A DNA stretch of 64,000 nucleotides, from NCBI GenBank assembly GCA_026027325.1, contig JAMSLZ010000016.1:62001-126000 (forward strand), read 5' to 3'. Made by a program: the position numbers and the translations under genes. The notes below the pieces were generated by a model that worked only from the letters and a program-made list of their open reading frames with translations, did no database searches and had not been told where the DNA came from. Below, piece after piece: positions 19,094-31,300 of the stretch (the first letter of the stretch is position 1; each line of letters starts with the position of its first letter). The DNA comes from Actinomucor elegans. Its lineage: Eukaryota; Mucoromycota; Mucoromycetes; Mucorales; Mucoraceae.

Positions 19094-20727
19094 CAGTGGG
19101 TGAAAAAACTGTTCACGTGTTTAGTGATTTCGGATAAATCATTCCAAAACTCAAGAACTACTCGACATATAATTATGTAAAAATATCCATAAGAAACTTC
19201 GATTGAATATGCAACTATGATAAAAAATATGCATTGATTACTTTATTGGTTGTTGCGTAATGTACTAAACAAATAAGGTACTACACGTGAACAATTTTTT
19301 CCCTATTAAACTAATATCTAGTTGGTCCACCTTTCGCATCCAAAACAGCTTTAATTCGAGCTGGCATACTTTCAATGTACCTCCTACATTCCTCCTCAGT
19401 AAATGTATTCCATTCTTCGTCACACCGTTTCCATAGACCATGTACACCGGTTGGCTTCGTGTCGTATGCGCTTAGTTTAAGTTTAAGGTGATGCCACAGG
19501 TGTTCAATTGGATTCATATCAGGGCTTTGAGGTGGCCAATCGTCAATCCAGTTGACATTATGTTCAGAGAACCACTTTTTTGTGGAATTAGCCGTATGTT
19601 TTGGGTCATTATCTTGTTGAAAGTAGATATCCTCCCATTTCAAACCATAGTAATCGAGGCTCTCTCGAAGTGTTGTGCCCAATATACCTTGGTAATCTTC
19701 GGCATTCATTGCTCCATCGTAAATTTGGCAAGCATATCCAGGCCCCCAGTAGGTCATGCAGCCCCACATCATAAGGCTGCCATTCCCATGCTTAACTGTA
19801 ACGTCTATATGATGGGGTTTTAATGGGTTACCGGGCCTAGACCAGTAGTACTTGCATCCATCGGAACCCCAAACATTTATCTTCGTTTCATCTGACCAAA
19901 CTACACGTTTCCAACCGTCTACAGTCCAATGCTGATACTTTTTGGCCCAGTTGTATCGCTTTAGGCGATTTCTATGGCTGATGAATGGCTTCTTTTTCTT
20001 TATTTCTGCATGGGAATCCCATTGATCTCAAAATATTTGTGGCTGTTTTGTATGACAAATGGTAACCAAGTGACAAAAACTCTTTGTAGGCATCTTGGGC
20101 CGTCAAAAGCCTACCAAATAGTATCTTCCGTCTAACTAAAGCCTTGCTTGTATCGTCCACAATAGCGGGTCTACCACCAGTAGCACGTTGACCATCTGGG
20201 AACCATCTCTTGTTGTACTTAGATACAACTCCAGCAGAGACGCCAAACCTTTTTGCAATCACTGAGTAGGGTGTTCCTTTGATAAGAAGAGCTTTCATGT
20301 CCATTTGGGTGTCGATAGATAGAGAATGAGTCATATCTGATGTATAATGAAGAGTATTAGTTGTAAGGTCTGAAAAATAACATATAACCGAACGAATATT
20401 GGTTCTTTTATACTTTACAGTACCTTACGTCATTGCTTGGTATATTCGGATCATTTCGGATCAACAATAATGGATTTACAGCACCATTGTTATGTTATAT
20501 TACGTTTGGCGCCGGTGAGGAAAAAACTGTTCACGTGTATGCCCTATATTCAATCAGCTGTGTAACATTCTGTATTACCCTGACATATCAATGAATATAT
20601 TGGCGTGATAGCACTTTACTTAAGCATTCTAATGATAGTTTTTCATAGCCGTATATCCATTTGGGGTCGAAAGCCCTATAAAAATATGTAAAAATACAAA
20701 ACACGTGAACAGTTTTTTCACCCACTG
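19094..20727 (-). mobile_element. Tc1/mariner transposon with doubled inverted ends
   Basis: A 1634-bp insertion with TA duplication (19092-19093 and 20728-20729). Terminal inverted repeats start CAGTGGGTGAAAAAACTGTT. Each end holds a second, inward copy of the core AAAAACTGTTCACGTGT in opposite orientation (about 19284-19303 and 20519-20540), so each ~200-bp end could fold on itself. The target is the LINE copy 4 ORF2 gene. Confidence 0.93.
19311..20334 (-). pseudogene. Mariner transposase, one frameshift
   Basis: The N-terminal 120 residues (20334 down to ~19990) hold the helix-turn-helix DNA-binding part (ALLIKGTPYSVIAKRFGV..). A single frameshift in the AAGAAAAAGAAG run near 19990 separates it from the catalytic part, read without further stops. 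That part has first Asp in VVWSDETKINVWG, second in YFQQDNDPKHTANS and Glu in PPQSPDMNPIEHLW, a DD34E arrangement typical of Tc1. Joined length would be about 340 aa, normal for the family. As it stands the copy cannot make a full enzyme. Confidence 0.9.
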
Positions 20728-21501
20728 TACACCAGAAGAGCCACCAGAAACAGCAATGTACTCGAACCCCAACTGAAGCAAACGATGATCAGAGCCCAAA
20801 GAGAGATCAGAAGCAACAGAAAGAGAAGGAGACACCATACCAGAACCTCCAATGTTGGTCAAGAACAAGTCAATGATACTGCTCGCCACAGCACCATTTC
20901 TGAAGGTACAGTATGTATCAATACCATACGCCAAGGAAGCATTCAACACTGACAGATTGCGTTCTTCAATCCAAGGAAGCAGAGCTAGACCACGAGGATT
21001 TGTTGCAGAATTACCAGTAACATCACCAAGGCGTGCATTGAAGTCACCGCAGATAATAGTATCAGTGTGAAGAGGCAGTGAATTCAGAGAAGAGAGCACC
21101 AGATCACGAGAGAGACTGGGTGGAAAGTAGACACAATGCACATTGACTTTGTCAACCTTGATCGACAGAGTATATGCATTGTAAGACGGAAGTTGAGAGA
21201 CAGTAAAAGGACAGTGAGGAGAAATAAGAGCAGTGACACCACCTGAGCCACGTCCATTGGCATTAGTGACAGTTTGACCGTACAGATGATATTGAGACCA
21301 ATCGGTAGGGATCAACCCAGAGGTAAGCCAAGTTTCAGTAATCAAGAGGATATCACAAGAGAGAGCATGAGAGAGTACATCGTGGATGGTAGTGACCCGA
21401 AGACCATTGGCATTCCACAATGCAAGAGAGAAGGAGCGGACAGGATTGTTCAAAGGAGTGACAGGAGTAGCAGAAATGAAAGGAGGGACTGAAGATGTCA
21501 T
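20728..21501 (-). pseudogene. LINE copy 4 ORF2, N-terminal endonuclease piece
   Basis: The first ~258 residues of ORF2 with WNANG, TETW, GDFNARLGD and SDHR. The frame joins that ending at 19093 if the mariner and one TA are removed. The start overlaps the ORF1 stop as TAATG. Confidence 0.92.
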
Positions 21502-22445
21502 TATTGTGACATTTCAGTATCGCTATCACCAGAGATGTCTTTACCAGAGCGACGGAAAGCAAAAGCAGCCTTCTTGGGATCTTGTTCAGCAAGCCGGCGA
21601 CGAGCATCCACCATGACATGGTCAAGAGTTTCATCATCCATCCATCCTTTCTCAACAAACGAGCGGCCAACAGAGGAGACGAGCAAGGGACGTACAAAGG
21701 ACAATGTATTGATGCATCGAGAGTGAACGATTTTGGCCATTTCATTAGCCCTAGCATCCAGTGAAAGAGAGTCATAGCGTGGATCAGCTAAATGGGCAGG
21801 GTCCAATGGATCAAAATCCTTGATAAATTCGGCTTCGGCAATAGTCATAAGCTCAGTGAACCTGTCTACATACTGAGTATGTAACAAGATACCAATGACA
21901 CCAGAGGCGGGGAAATAGACATCAATCACACGGCCAGTGTCAACACCAGCACGACGGAGACGGGACCGGACTTCCAAACGGTCAAACTTGCGAGAGCGAC
22001 CAAGATACACGTAGGTAAAACCTTGTGGGCCCTGGGCTTCTGCGGTCTTGAACACACGGGCTGCAGCAATGCGTTTCTTCAGCGAAACAGAACCAGAATT
22101 CTTACTCTTTTGGCGAGTAGGAGCAGCAGCAACAGAAGCAAATGTGGGTTTAGTCACTTTCACTTCAGGGGAGACTTGAGAATTAACCAATGGCTGATCA
22201 ACATTGGCAATGGGATTTGAGATTTTGGACATTAGCTTTGAGATCTCGGTACGTAATTGCTGGTTTTCATCAGCAAGGGCTTGTTTTTCTGACTGTAAGG
22301 TTTGAATCGTGTCTTTCAAAGCTTGAAGCTCTTGGAAAGCAGTTTGGTGTTGTTGCACTTGTTGAACGACAGAAAAGACCATTTGCTGTAATTGCATTTG
22401 GTCAATTAGGCCAGATGGCTCAGAGGCATGTTGAACATTGGACAT
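21501..22445 (-). CDS. LINE copy 4 ORF1 protein
   Basis: 314 aa and intact. In the coiled coil it is closer to copy 1 (AFQELQALKDTIQTLQ) than to copy 3. One clear replacement is VIDVYFPASG, where the other copies have Cys. Domain layout as in the other ORF1 copies. Confidence 0.88.
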   Translation of the reverse strand: MSNVQHASEPSGLIDQMQLQQMVFSVVQQVQQHQTAFQELQALKDTIQTLQSEKQALADENQQLRTEISKLMSKISNPIANVDQPLVNSQVSPEVKVTKPTFASVAAAPTRQKSKNSGSVSLKKRIAAARVFKTAEAQGPQGFTYVYLGRSRKFDRLEVRSRLRRAGVDTGRVIDVYFPASGVIGILLHTQYVDRFTELMTIAEAEFIKDFDPLDPAHLADPRYDSLSLDARANEMAKIVHSRCINTLSFVRPLLVSSVGRSFVEKGWMDDETLDHVMVDARRRLAEQDPKKAAFAFRRSGKDISGDSDTEMSQ

Positions 22446-22634
22446 TTCGAAATGGAGAAAAATTCAAGATGTCGAAAACTTGATGAAATGTTCTGAAAAA
22501 AAAACTGCAGATAGTACTCGGCGAGGCGAAGATGGATGTGCAATTTTTATAGATGGATGTATAGTAGTTGTTGAGATATTCGGCTTTGAAAAAGTGGATT
22601 TTTGAAAAAAGTTTTCAAAAGCGAAAGAAGAGTG

Positions 22635-22648
22635 GGGGATGTAGCTCA
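22635..22648 (+). repeat. Target-site remnant: first 14 nt of tRNA-Ala
   Basis: GGGGATGTAGCTCA between LINE copy 4 (5' end) and LINE copy 5 (3' end). Confidence 0.9.
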
Positions 22649-22963
22649 GTTTAAAGATTATATTTTATTAATAAGTAGTTATATGGGCAAACTCTATAGA
22701 GCATCTAGCCTAACTATATGAAAAAGTGTTTAATATAAACATAGAAAAAAGTATAAAAAACCCTGAGAACCACAAGGGAGAAAAAGGTTAAAGACAAGAG
22801 CGAGAACCAGTAGACTATTGCAGCTCTGAGTGATCCAAAAGGCAAGCCAACAGCTGGGAACTTTGATAATCACTTACCACCGTGGCTGCGCAGTTGAAAG
22901 ACAAACAGGCTGGTTCATCAATAGAACAGAGAGAAAGAGAGGCTCAATAAACCAAGGAGAGGT

Positions 22964-23381
22964 TTATATAGTACGAGTAGCAGCAAACCAGGCATCACCA
23001 GGATCTGGATCTGGGACGATAGCAGCAAGAGGATGACACAGCGTGTCAATCACATAGAGAATCTCAAGGAGTGCAGACCAGAAAGGCGGTGGACCATTGG
23101 ATGCTTTCAAGGGCAACAAGTTCAGGGCATGATCAATGCGATTGACATCTGGCGGAGCAGCAGGTAATTGGCACAGAAGGCGAGGATCAATGCCACGGCA
23201 ATTGAACACAAAGTGATCTCGAGAGAGCCGGCAACCAGTGAAACAAGGACACAATTCATCACGGTTAGCGAAACGGCCTAAGCGCCATCGAACAAGACGA
23301 CTGCGAGCAGCGCGAGTCATAGGCAGGTACAGTATTGGATCAGGCTTTGAAGTAGAGGGCCGACAAGCACGCAAAAGAACC
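22964..23381 (-). pseudogene. LINE copy 5 ORF2, C-terminal piece
   Basis: Last ~138 residues with the CPCFTGCRLSRDHFVFNC motif, nearly identical to copy 1. Separated from the rest of ORF2 by a solo LTR. Confidence 0.92.
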
Positions 23382-23887
23382 TGTTGTAAACGCTCATAAT
23401 TATATTAATAAGAGAATACTGTACAGATAGAAAATCGTATAGATATCCTTATATATAGCTGCAGAAGTGTATAAAGCATTATTACCAAGAACCAGAATGT
23501 AAATGACTGTATTTGATTATGTTAAAATATCTTTATTTATATATCACTCTGAGCAAGTAGACGCTAATTGATAAATACTATCTCTCACACCAAATATTAC
23601 ATTCAATACTATTACCTTTGGATATATTGATCCCGACACTCCTCGCCGCTAATCTTGGTCCGCTCATTTGGTTATTATCCCTGGTCTTCTTTATACGCAG
23701 TCCAACCTTGTTCCTGGCAAATCGTAATATGAATTTAGAATCAAGTACCGACCGAGAAAAAGTATATAAGAGATGCGTTTTATCACCTTTTGACCAGTTA
23801 ATCAATTCTTGATCTCTAATAAAAAACTATCCACAGTTTTAAAAGTATTTCTATCTTCCAAAATCTTTATCTACCACCTTTACAACA
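23382..23887 (+). mobile_element. Solo LTR (family unknown) in LINE copy 5
   Basis: 506 bp starting TGTTGTAA and ending TTACAACA, flanked by the 5-bp duplication GAACC (23377-23381 and 23888-23892). TG..CA ends and a 5-bp duplication mark a solo LTR left by recombination. No internal sequence remains, so Ty1/copia or Ty3 cannot be chosen. Strand is arbitrary. Confidence 0.88.
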
Positions 23888-26867
23888 GAACCGATTTACC
23901 AGTGTGAGCAGCAGCAGCCATTTGCTTGTCAAAGAGGTCTTGCCAGTAGCCAGAGAACCAGGACTTGAGACGAGAGGCTGTAGGTACAGGATTGGGCAAT
24001 GCCATATGCATAGGATTGAGGTATAGGAGCTTGTTCAATCGAGTGTAGCCAAGACCAGAAGGAGAATTGTCTCGAGAAGAGTTCAGCAATGATATCAAGC
24101 AATCATCCGGAAGCCATTGCGACCGTAGGGCATACTTGGTAACCAGGACATTGTATCGATGCTTCATGGAAGGGATACAAGTGATGTGCTTCGTGACATT
24201 GAACCATCGGGAGCCAACAAACATACCAACTAACCGGTTCTGAAGGTTATCCAAAGCAGTAAAGTCAGCAGCAGAGAGCCTAGATATAGCAAGACCGTAC
24301 TCAAACTTGGGCCGAATGAAGGTAGTATATAACCGAGAACAGAGCAAGAGAGAGAAACCATTACGGTTGACACCAACCGAATTCAGTAGAGCCATGGTTT
24401 TGACTGCACCACCAGACCGTTTAGCCAGGATACCCGGACCATCAAGACCTTTCTTGTTGAATGGCATACCAAGATACGTGAACTCGTTCACTGCAGGCAG
24501 AGGAACATCATAGAGACTCAGTCTAAAGTTGGTAGACGTAGAGGAGGTCACAGAAGGAGCGTTCAGGACAGCACACTTGGTAGGGTTCCAACGATAGCCC
24601 AGTACTCTTGAATGATCAGCAGCTAAGTTCAACATATTTTGCACCTCATGTTTGGAGCCAAAGATTGCCACATCGTCGGCAAACAGAAGACAGTTAATGG
24701 CCACAGCCTCAGCAGATCCAGGAGGAGACACTACAGCAGTAGTATCTGAAGCTTCAGACCGAAGGAGCTCAGGCAAGGAGTTGATGTACAAAGAATACAA
24801 GTGAGGACTCAACACCGAACCTTGGAGTACACCAGTGGCAGGAGAGAAAGAGGAAGAGATGTGGTTGGCAATCAACACGGAGATGGATACATCATCAAAT
24901 AGATTGACCAGCAGACCAAGGAGAGGCCGAGGCAGAGATGAATTCTCAAGAGCATTCCAGATCACACATCGATCAACAGTGTCATAGGCAGCCTTAATAT
25001 CCAGAAAAGCAACAACAGGATAGTGGTGATGAACCAAGAAGTAGTTGTGCATCAGGTCGTGCAGACAGAGGGCTTGATCCAGAGGACTACGCATAGGACG
25101 GAAGCCACCTTGTGCGAGATCTAGAGAAGGCGAATGGTCATAGACGCTTTGTGCAATGGTAATCTCAAACAACTTACGCATCACCGAAGTCAAAGAAATT
25201 GGCCTGTAGTTGGCAGGATCAGAAGCATCACCTTTCTTGAAGATAGGAAAGACCTGGGCTTGACGCCATAGAACCGGTGTATAGCACCATTGGTAACAAA
25301 CCTGGAATAGCAAAGAGAGGACAGGAGCAAGTAAATCAGCAACAGCCTTGAGCATTTCAGCTTTTAGATGATCAGGACCAGGAGCTTTGCGATTCGGCAA
25401 CTGTTTGATATGCTCAACCAAGGTTTCCACCGAGAAAATCCAAGACACTTCTTCATCAGACACCAGGAAAGGCACTTCTAAACCAAAGTCAGGAGCAGCC
25501 AGGGGACGAGAAGCAGTTGACAAAAGAGAACCATCATACACTGTAGCCAGGTGAGTAGCCATAGAATCGACTGATGCTTGAGGGCCATCAGGATGAGCAT
25601 ACGTAGCAGAAGTTTCTTTCCGGCGTTTCAGCCTAGACATGGTGGCAGTGGCCTTGGCAAAGTCCTTTTGGAGTGACATGCAAAAGTTCTTCCAGGAGAG
25701 TCTTTTTGCAGCAGCAACAGCACGACGAAACGACTTGTGAGCTTGCAGATGGAGATGCCAGTAATAAGCCTTGTCAACACCAAATGAATGACGCCAACGG
25801 CAATAGAGGCGATCACGTTCTCGAGCAGCAGCTTCCAGATCAGCTGTCCAGTACTTCTTCCAATGACCAGGACGGGGAGCCTTAGACCCAATGGATTCAT
25901 CCATCGCCTGATAAAGACACTCATTCAGAGATGTATTGAGTGAATCTATAGGTGGACGACTATCCGGAGGAGAACCAACCAGACCAGCAAGAGTATCCTT
26001 CAAAGGAGCAACCAGACACCGAAACCGAGTATGGAACAGAGCCAAAGGCTCAGACTCAGCCAGCCGACTGAGGTTCCATGTCCTACGAGGAGCCAGCACC
26101 GAAGAGTCACCTACACCAGAAGAGCCACCAGAAACAGCAATGTACTTGAACCCCAACTGAAGCAGCCGATGATCAGAGCCCAAAGACAGATCGGATGCCA
26201 CAGAAAGAGAAGGAGACACCATACCAGAACCACCAATGTTGGTCAAGAACAAGTCAATGATACTGCTCGCCACAGCACCATTTCTGAAGGTACAGTATGT
26301 ATCAATACCATACGCCAAGGAAGCATTCAACACTGACAGATTGCGTTCTTCAATCCAAGGAAGCAGAGCTAGACCACGAGGATTTGTTGCAGAATCACCA
26401 GTAAGATCACCAAGGCGTGCATTGAAGTCACCGCAGATAATAGTATCAGTGTGAAGAGGCAGTGAGTTGAGAGAAGAGAGCACCAGATCACGAGAGAGAC
26501 TGGGTGGAAAGTAGACACAATGTACATTGACTTTGTCAACCTTGATCGACAGAGTATATGCATTGTAAGACGGAAGTTGAGAGACAGTAAAAGGACAGTG
26601 AGGAGAGATGAGAGCAGTGACACCACCTGAGCCACGTCCATTGGCATTAGTGACAGTTTGACCGTACAGATGATATTGAGACCAATCGGTAGGGATCAAC
26701 CCAGAGGTAAGCCAAGTTTCAGTAATCAGGAGGATATCACAAGAGAGAGCATGAGAGAGTACATCATGGATGGTAGTGACCCGAAGGCCATTGGCATTCC
26801 ACAATGCAAGAGAAAAGGAGCGGACGGGGGTATCAGAAGGAGTGAAAGGAGGGACTGAAGATGTCAT
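23888..26867 (-). pseudogene. LINE copy 5 ORF2, endonuclease and RT piece
   Basis: About 990 residues, uninterrupted from the ATG to the LTR insertion. APE motifs GDFNARLGD and SDHR, RT motifs through FADD, then the post-RT region to TGKSVLL. The N-terminus is shortened by an internal deletion relative to the other copies (VPPFTPSDTPVRSF). The RT half is of copy-1 type. Inactive only because of the solo LTR. Confidence 0.93.
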
Positions 26868-27826
26868 TATTGTGACATTTCAGTATCGCTATCACCGGTA
26901 ACGTCTTCACCAGATGGCAAAGCACCAGAACTACGGAATGCAAAAGCAGCCTTCTTGGGATCCTTTTCGGCAAGACGAGAGCGAGCTTCCTTAATGGCTT
27001 GATCAAGATCACCATCATCAATCCATCCAAGTTCCACAAAGGAGCGACCAACAGAAGGGACCATCACTGGTCGAATGAACGCCAGAGTGCTGATACAGCG
27101 AGAGTGAACGAGGTTAGCCATCTCGTTTTCACGAGCATTGGCTGAGAGAGAAGCATACTTGGGGTCAGCAAGATGGGCTGGGTTTAAAGGATCAAAATCC
27201 TTAATGAACTCAGCTTCAGCCGTAGTCATAAGCTCGGTAAACTTTTCAACATACTGCGTATGTATCAGGACACCAAGGACACCAGTAGCAGGGAAACAGA
27301 CATCTAACACACGACCAGTGTCAACACCAGCGCGACGTAACCGAGAGCGGACTTCAGTACGATCAAGTTTGCGAGATCGACCAAGATAAACATAGGTAAA
27401 ACCCTGAGGACCCTGGGCCTCAAGGGTTTTGAAGGCGCGAGCAGCGGCTATACGTTTCTTTAGGGAAACGGCAGCAGGGCGAGAGGGGCGGCTGTCCTTT
27501 TTTACAGCGGCTGCAGCAATGGCAGCGAAAGACCGGGCACCATTTTTTTCCTGGGCGGGAGAAGCGACATCCTGCGGTGGACTACGAGCGGTGGCAGCAG
27601 AGAGTTGTGCTCGAAGTTGGTTATTTTCATTAACCAGAGCCTGGTTTTCGGTTTTGAGTCCAAGAATCTCATTTTTCAAGGTCTGGAGCTCTTCAAATAA
27701 TGTTTGATGTTGTTGCACTTGCTGAACAAGTGAAAACACCATTTGCTGTAGCTGCTGGAACTGCATTGGCTGTTGCATTTGGTCCATTGAGCCAGATGGC
27801 TCAGATGCATGTTGAACATTGGACAT
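26867..27826 (-). CDS. LINE copy 5 ORF1 protein (variant type)
   Basis: 319 aa, intact. The first ~20 residues and the C-terminal RNA-binding-type domain resemble the other copies (FTYVYLGRSRK, LIHTQYVEKFTELM). The coiled coil and linker (about 25-120) are clearly diverged (FEELQTLKNEILGLKTENQ, then an Ala-rich linker), as is the C-terminal part (IDDGDLDQAIKEARSRLAEKD). It is a second ORF1 subtype coupled to the same endonuclease type. Stop/start overlap with ORF2 retained. Confidence 0.88.
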   Translation of the reverse strand: MSNVQHASEPSGSMDQMQQPMQFQQLQQMVFSLVQQVQQHQTLFEELQTLKNEILGLKTENQALVNENNQLRAQLSAATARSPPQDVASPAQEKNGARSFAAIAAAAVKKDSRPSRPAAVSLKKRIAAARAFKTLEAQGPQGFTYVYLGRSRKLDRTEVRSRLRRAGVDTGRVLDVCFPATGVLGVLIHTQYVEKFTELMTTAEAEFIKDFDPLNPAHLADPKYASLSANARENEMANLVHSRCISTLAFIRPVMVPSVGRSFVELGWIDDGDLDQAIKEARSRLAEKDPKKAAFAFRSSGALPSGEDVTGDSDTEMSQ

Positions 27827-28014
27827 TTCGAAATGGAGAAAAATTCAAGATGTCGAAAACTTGATGGAATGTTCTGAAAAAAAAACTGCAGATAGTACTT
27901 GGCGAGGCGAAGATGGATGTACAATTTTTATAGATGGATGTATTGTAGTTGTTGAGATATTCGGCTTTGAAAAAGTGGATTTTTGAAAAAAGTTTTCAAA
28001 AGCGAAAGAAGAGT

Positions 28015-28087
28015 GGGGATGTAGCTCAAATGGTAGAGCGCTCGCTTAGCATGCGAGAGGCACTGGGATCGACGCCCAGCTTCTCCA
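28015..28087 (+). tRNA. tRNA-Ala (AGC)
   Basis: 73 nt fold as a cloverleaf: acceptor GGGGATG pairs with CTTCTCC including a G3:U70 wobble, the alanine identity element. Anticodon loop TTAGCAT with AGC; T-arm GGGATCGACGCCC. A box TAGCTCAAATGG is intact. CTTTTGTTTT just downstream suits a Pol III terminator. Its first 14 bases are the target of the LINE stack, and because they are duplicated on insertion the gene stays complete. Confidence 0.96.
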
Positions 28088-28130
28088 ATCCTTTTGTTTT
28101 GATGTTGGCCTTGTTTTTTTTCTGTTAGGT

Positions 28131-28284
28131 TGTCGTGTGCCGAGATATATGTTTTATAGTCGATTCCAATAAACGTGTACAATAGATTATATATGAGATA
28201 AAAGATGCTCTTTATTATTCTAAGATGCAATTGATATTTATACTAATTAAAAAGGTTACACATCAAGACCGTGTGTACCTGACA
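28131..28284 (-). repeat. Element A 3' LTR
   Basis: 154 bp; on the plus strand starts TGTCGTGTGCC and ends GTACCTGACA. No difference seen from the 5' LTR. Confidence 0.93.
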
Positions 28285-28335
28285 CTACCTTCCTCCCAAA
28301 AAAAAAGGTATAAAGGCAAAAAAAAAAAAAATTTG

Positions 28336-31300
28336 TTATTTTGCTCTAGCAACACGAGGAATATACCAAGATTTTTTAGGTTTAGCACCATCATACTGAA
28401 CAGGATGAAGACGATCAGTGTGAACCCAAGAATTGTACAGTTTTCCTTCAATTTCTTGAATCTGATAAATGTTGTAATCTAAATTTCTCTTCAACACCAC
28501 ATATGGACCCATCCAATTGAACTCTAAACCTTTCTTTGATTCATTTCTAAGCATTACATAATCGCCAATCGCAAAAGTTTGAGCCTTGTTGTTCTTAACA
28601 GCAGCATCCCAACGTTCTTTATCCTTCTTGGCTTGTAGGATCATTTGTTCTTTGGCTTCAAATCTTTTCTCACGAAGATCACGAATCCGAGCCAGGACAT
28701 CTTCAGTAACTAACTCTGGATCTTCTTCAGTCAACGGATCCATATAGGGACGACGAGAATCACCAGGAAGAACCGGCTCTTGACCATAAACCAAATAGAA
28801 GGGGCTATACCCCGTAGTAGCATGTTTCCTTATACGACATGAAAACAGTGATGAATCCACATATTCATCCCAAGAATGAACACGACCTTTCACATATTTT
28901 ATCAACATATGTTTAAATGTCTGATTTAATCTTTCACACTTAGAATTGGATCTTGGATGAAAAGCTGACGTAAACATATGTTTGGACCTGATCTTGCGCA
29001 TATACTGTTTCAATATCTTGCTGAGCAGATTGGCTCCACGATCACTCACAATTTCCACAGGGCAACCAAACTTCATTACAATTTCTTCATACAGAAATTT
29101 GACGATTTCATCAGCAGTAGCAGACTTGAGAGCGCGAGCAATAGGCCAATTGGTGGCATAATCCACAGCCATAATAATCCAACGATTGCCATTCACAGTA
29201 GTAGGCAATTCACCAATGAAGTCAATATGCCAACGGGCAAAAGGAACAGGCACCTCTAAAGGCTTCATAGGAGCATGATGTACTTTCTTGTCATTACGAG
29301 AATGCAGCTGACATTCAGGACAAGTTTTGAGCCAATAGTTGATATCTTTACGCATAGACGGCCACCAAACACGTTGCTTCATTAGATGATATACCGTAAG
29401 TTGACCAGAATGACCAAAGCCCCGATGAAAATCTTCAATGAGATCAGCACGACGGGAGAAAGTAATAAATTTTAACCTAGACGCTTCTTTACTATTAACA
29501 GGATTAGGATTTAGACGCCAGACTACATTATCTATCACTTCGAAATTTGATTCCTCCTTCTCCAGTTGAAGGCGCCACTTGTCCGGCCAGTCTTCCTTCT
29601 TCTTCTTGAAAAATATAGGCCAATCTTGACACGGATCAGTTAACAAAGAAGTATCAGATGGCTGCAGGACCTTATTCAAAATAGTAGTAGATATTTCATA
29701 TAGAAATTCAGGCTCCATCGACAACACATCCGGCTCACAGTTGGGACCATCACGACGACTTAACAGATCAGGAATAACATTATCAACACCTTTCTTATAG
29801 ATTAAGGTGGGCTGATACATTTCAAGATCTTGCATCCATCGAACTAAACGAGGAGAAACCTTATTGGACGAGTTGTAGTATTGTAATGGACGATGATCTG
29901 TATATACTTCATACACCGATCCTTCAACAAAACAACGCCAAGTTTTACACGCAAATAGGATAGCCAGCAGTTCCCGTTCTTGAGTAGGATAATTCCTTTC
30001 AGCACTCGATAGTTTTTTTGAAATAAATGCTACAGGCTTCCAATCATTATTATTATTAGGGTCTTGTTGCAACAACACAGCCCCAATAGCATAATCACTT
30101 GCATCACATTCAATACGAAAAGGTTTTTTCATGTCAGGCATAAGTAACACAGGAGAGGAAGAAATCAAAGCCTTGATAGTGTCAAAAGCCTTTTGACAAG
30201 CATCCGACCACATAACTTTTCGATTTTTTGGACCTACACCTTTGGTTAAATCCGTAATAACCGCCGCAGTATCTGCAAAATTAGGCATATATGTAGAGTA
30301 GTATTGACAAAGACCCATAAATTTACGAACATCTTGAACTGTTTGTGGTACAGGCCACGACAAAATAGCATCCACTTTTTGTTTAGAAGGTTTGGTGCCT
30401 TGACCAGCAACAATATCATGACCTAAAAAGGTAATTTCTTTACGGTTGAACTTGCATTTGGTTCTTGAGACCACCAGACCAGCTTCCTCCAACTTCTTGA
30501 ACACCATATGCAAATGTTTCTTGTGTAGTTCAATATCATTACCCTTGGTATAAATGAGACAATCATCAATGTAGCAAATTACAAAATCATCGATGTAATC
30601 CTTGAGTACATCATTCATCAAAAACATCCACCTGGATCCAGAATTCTTCAAACCCATCGCCATTACAGACCATGAAAATTGACCATATCTAGTATTTATA
30701 GCACTTTTGAGAGAATCAGATGGTGACAATCTTTGCTGCCAAAAACTACTAGTCAGGTCGATGGAACTCATATAGGTAACACCATGTAATTGTTCTAAAC
30801 ATTCATCAATCCTAGGTAAAGGAACACGCTGTGCAATAGTTTTAGCATTTAAGGCACGATAGTCACATACCATTCTTAAAGAGCCGTTAGGTTTCTTGAC
30901 AAACAATACTGGACTACCCCATTCAGATACACAAGGTTCAATAAAACCTTTACTCAATAATTCATCCAATTGCTTTCTTAATTCTTTCAATTCCAATGGA
31001 GACATACGATAAGGAGCTCTGGAAATAGGTTTGGTACCGGGTTCCAATTCAATCATATCACCATCAGTTCTACGTAAAGGAGGTAAAGTATCAAGAGAAC
31101 CTTTGAAAACTCCAGGATACGCTTGAGCAAATTCATTACACCATTCTTCATTCTCCTTTTCTTGATCAGACAACACTACAGAATTGACATTGTTCAAATC
31201 CAGCAGGCTATGTATCTCCTTCGCTGAGACCAGAAAACACTCCTCCACTTGTTGCTTCTTCAATAATTTTTCAAATTGCCGTGCAGTAATAACAAAATTA

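Larger units (their letters stand above)
16152..22634 (-). mobile_element. LINE copy 4, with a nested mariner
   Basis: 6483 bp; removing the mariner and its TA duplication leaves 4847 bp. The 3' UTR (16152-16466) has the same hairpin and CTCTATAGAG palindrome as copy 3. ORF2 is otherwise open; ORF1 is intact. Closest relative in the window is copy 3. Confidence 0.93.
22649..28014 (-). mobile_element. LINE copy 5, adjacent to the intact tRNA-Ala
   Basis: 5366 bp; removing the solo LTR and its 5-bp duplication leaves 4855 bp. Its 5' end touches base 1 of the tRNA-Ala gene. It is a mosaic: 3' UTR like copies 3 and 4, ORF2 RT like copy 1, and a different ORF1. Confidence 0.93.

Noticed and set aside
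23618..23812. Short ORFs in the solo LTR at 23382-23887
   Set aside because: Contained within an LTR on both strands with no domain.
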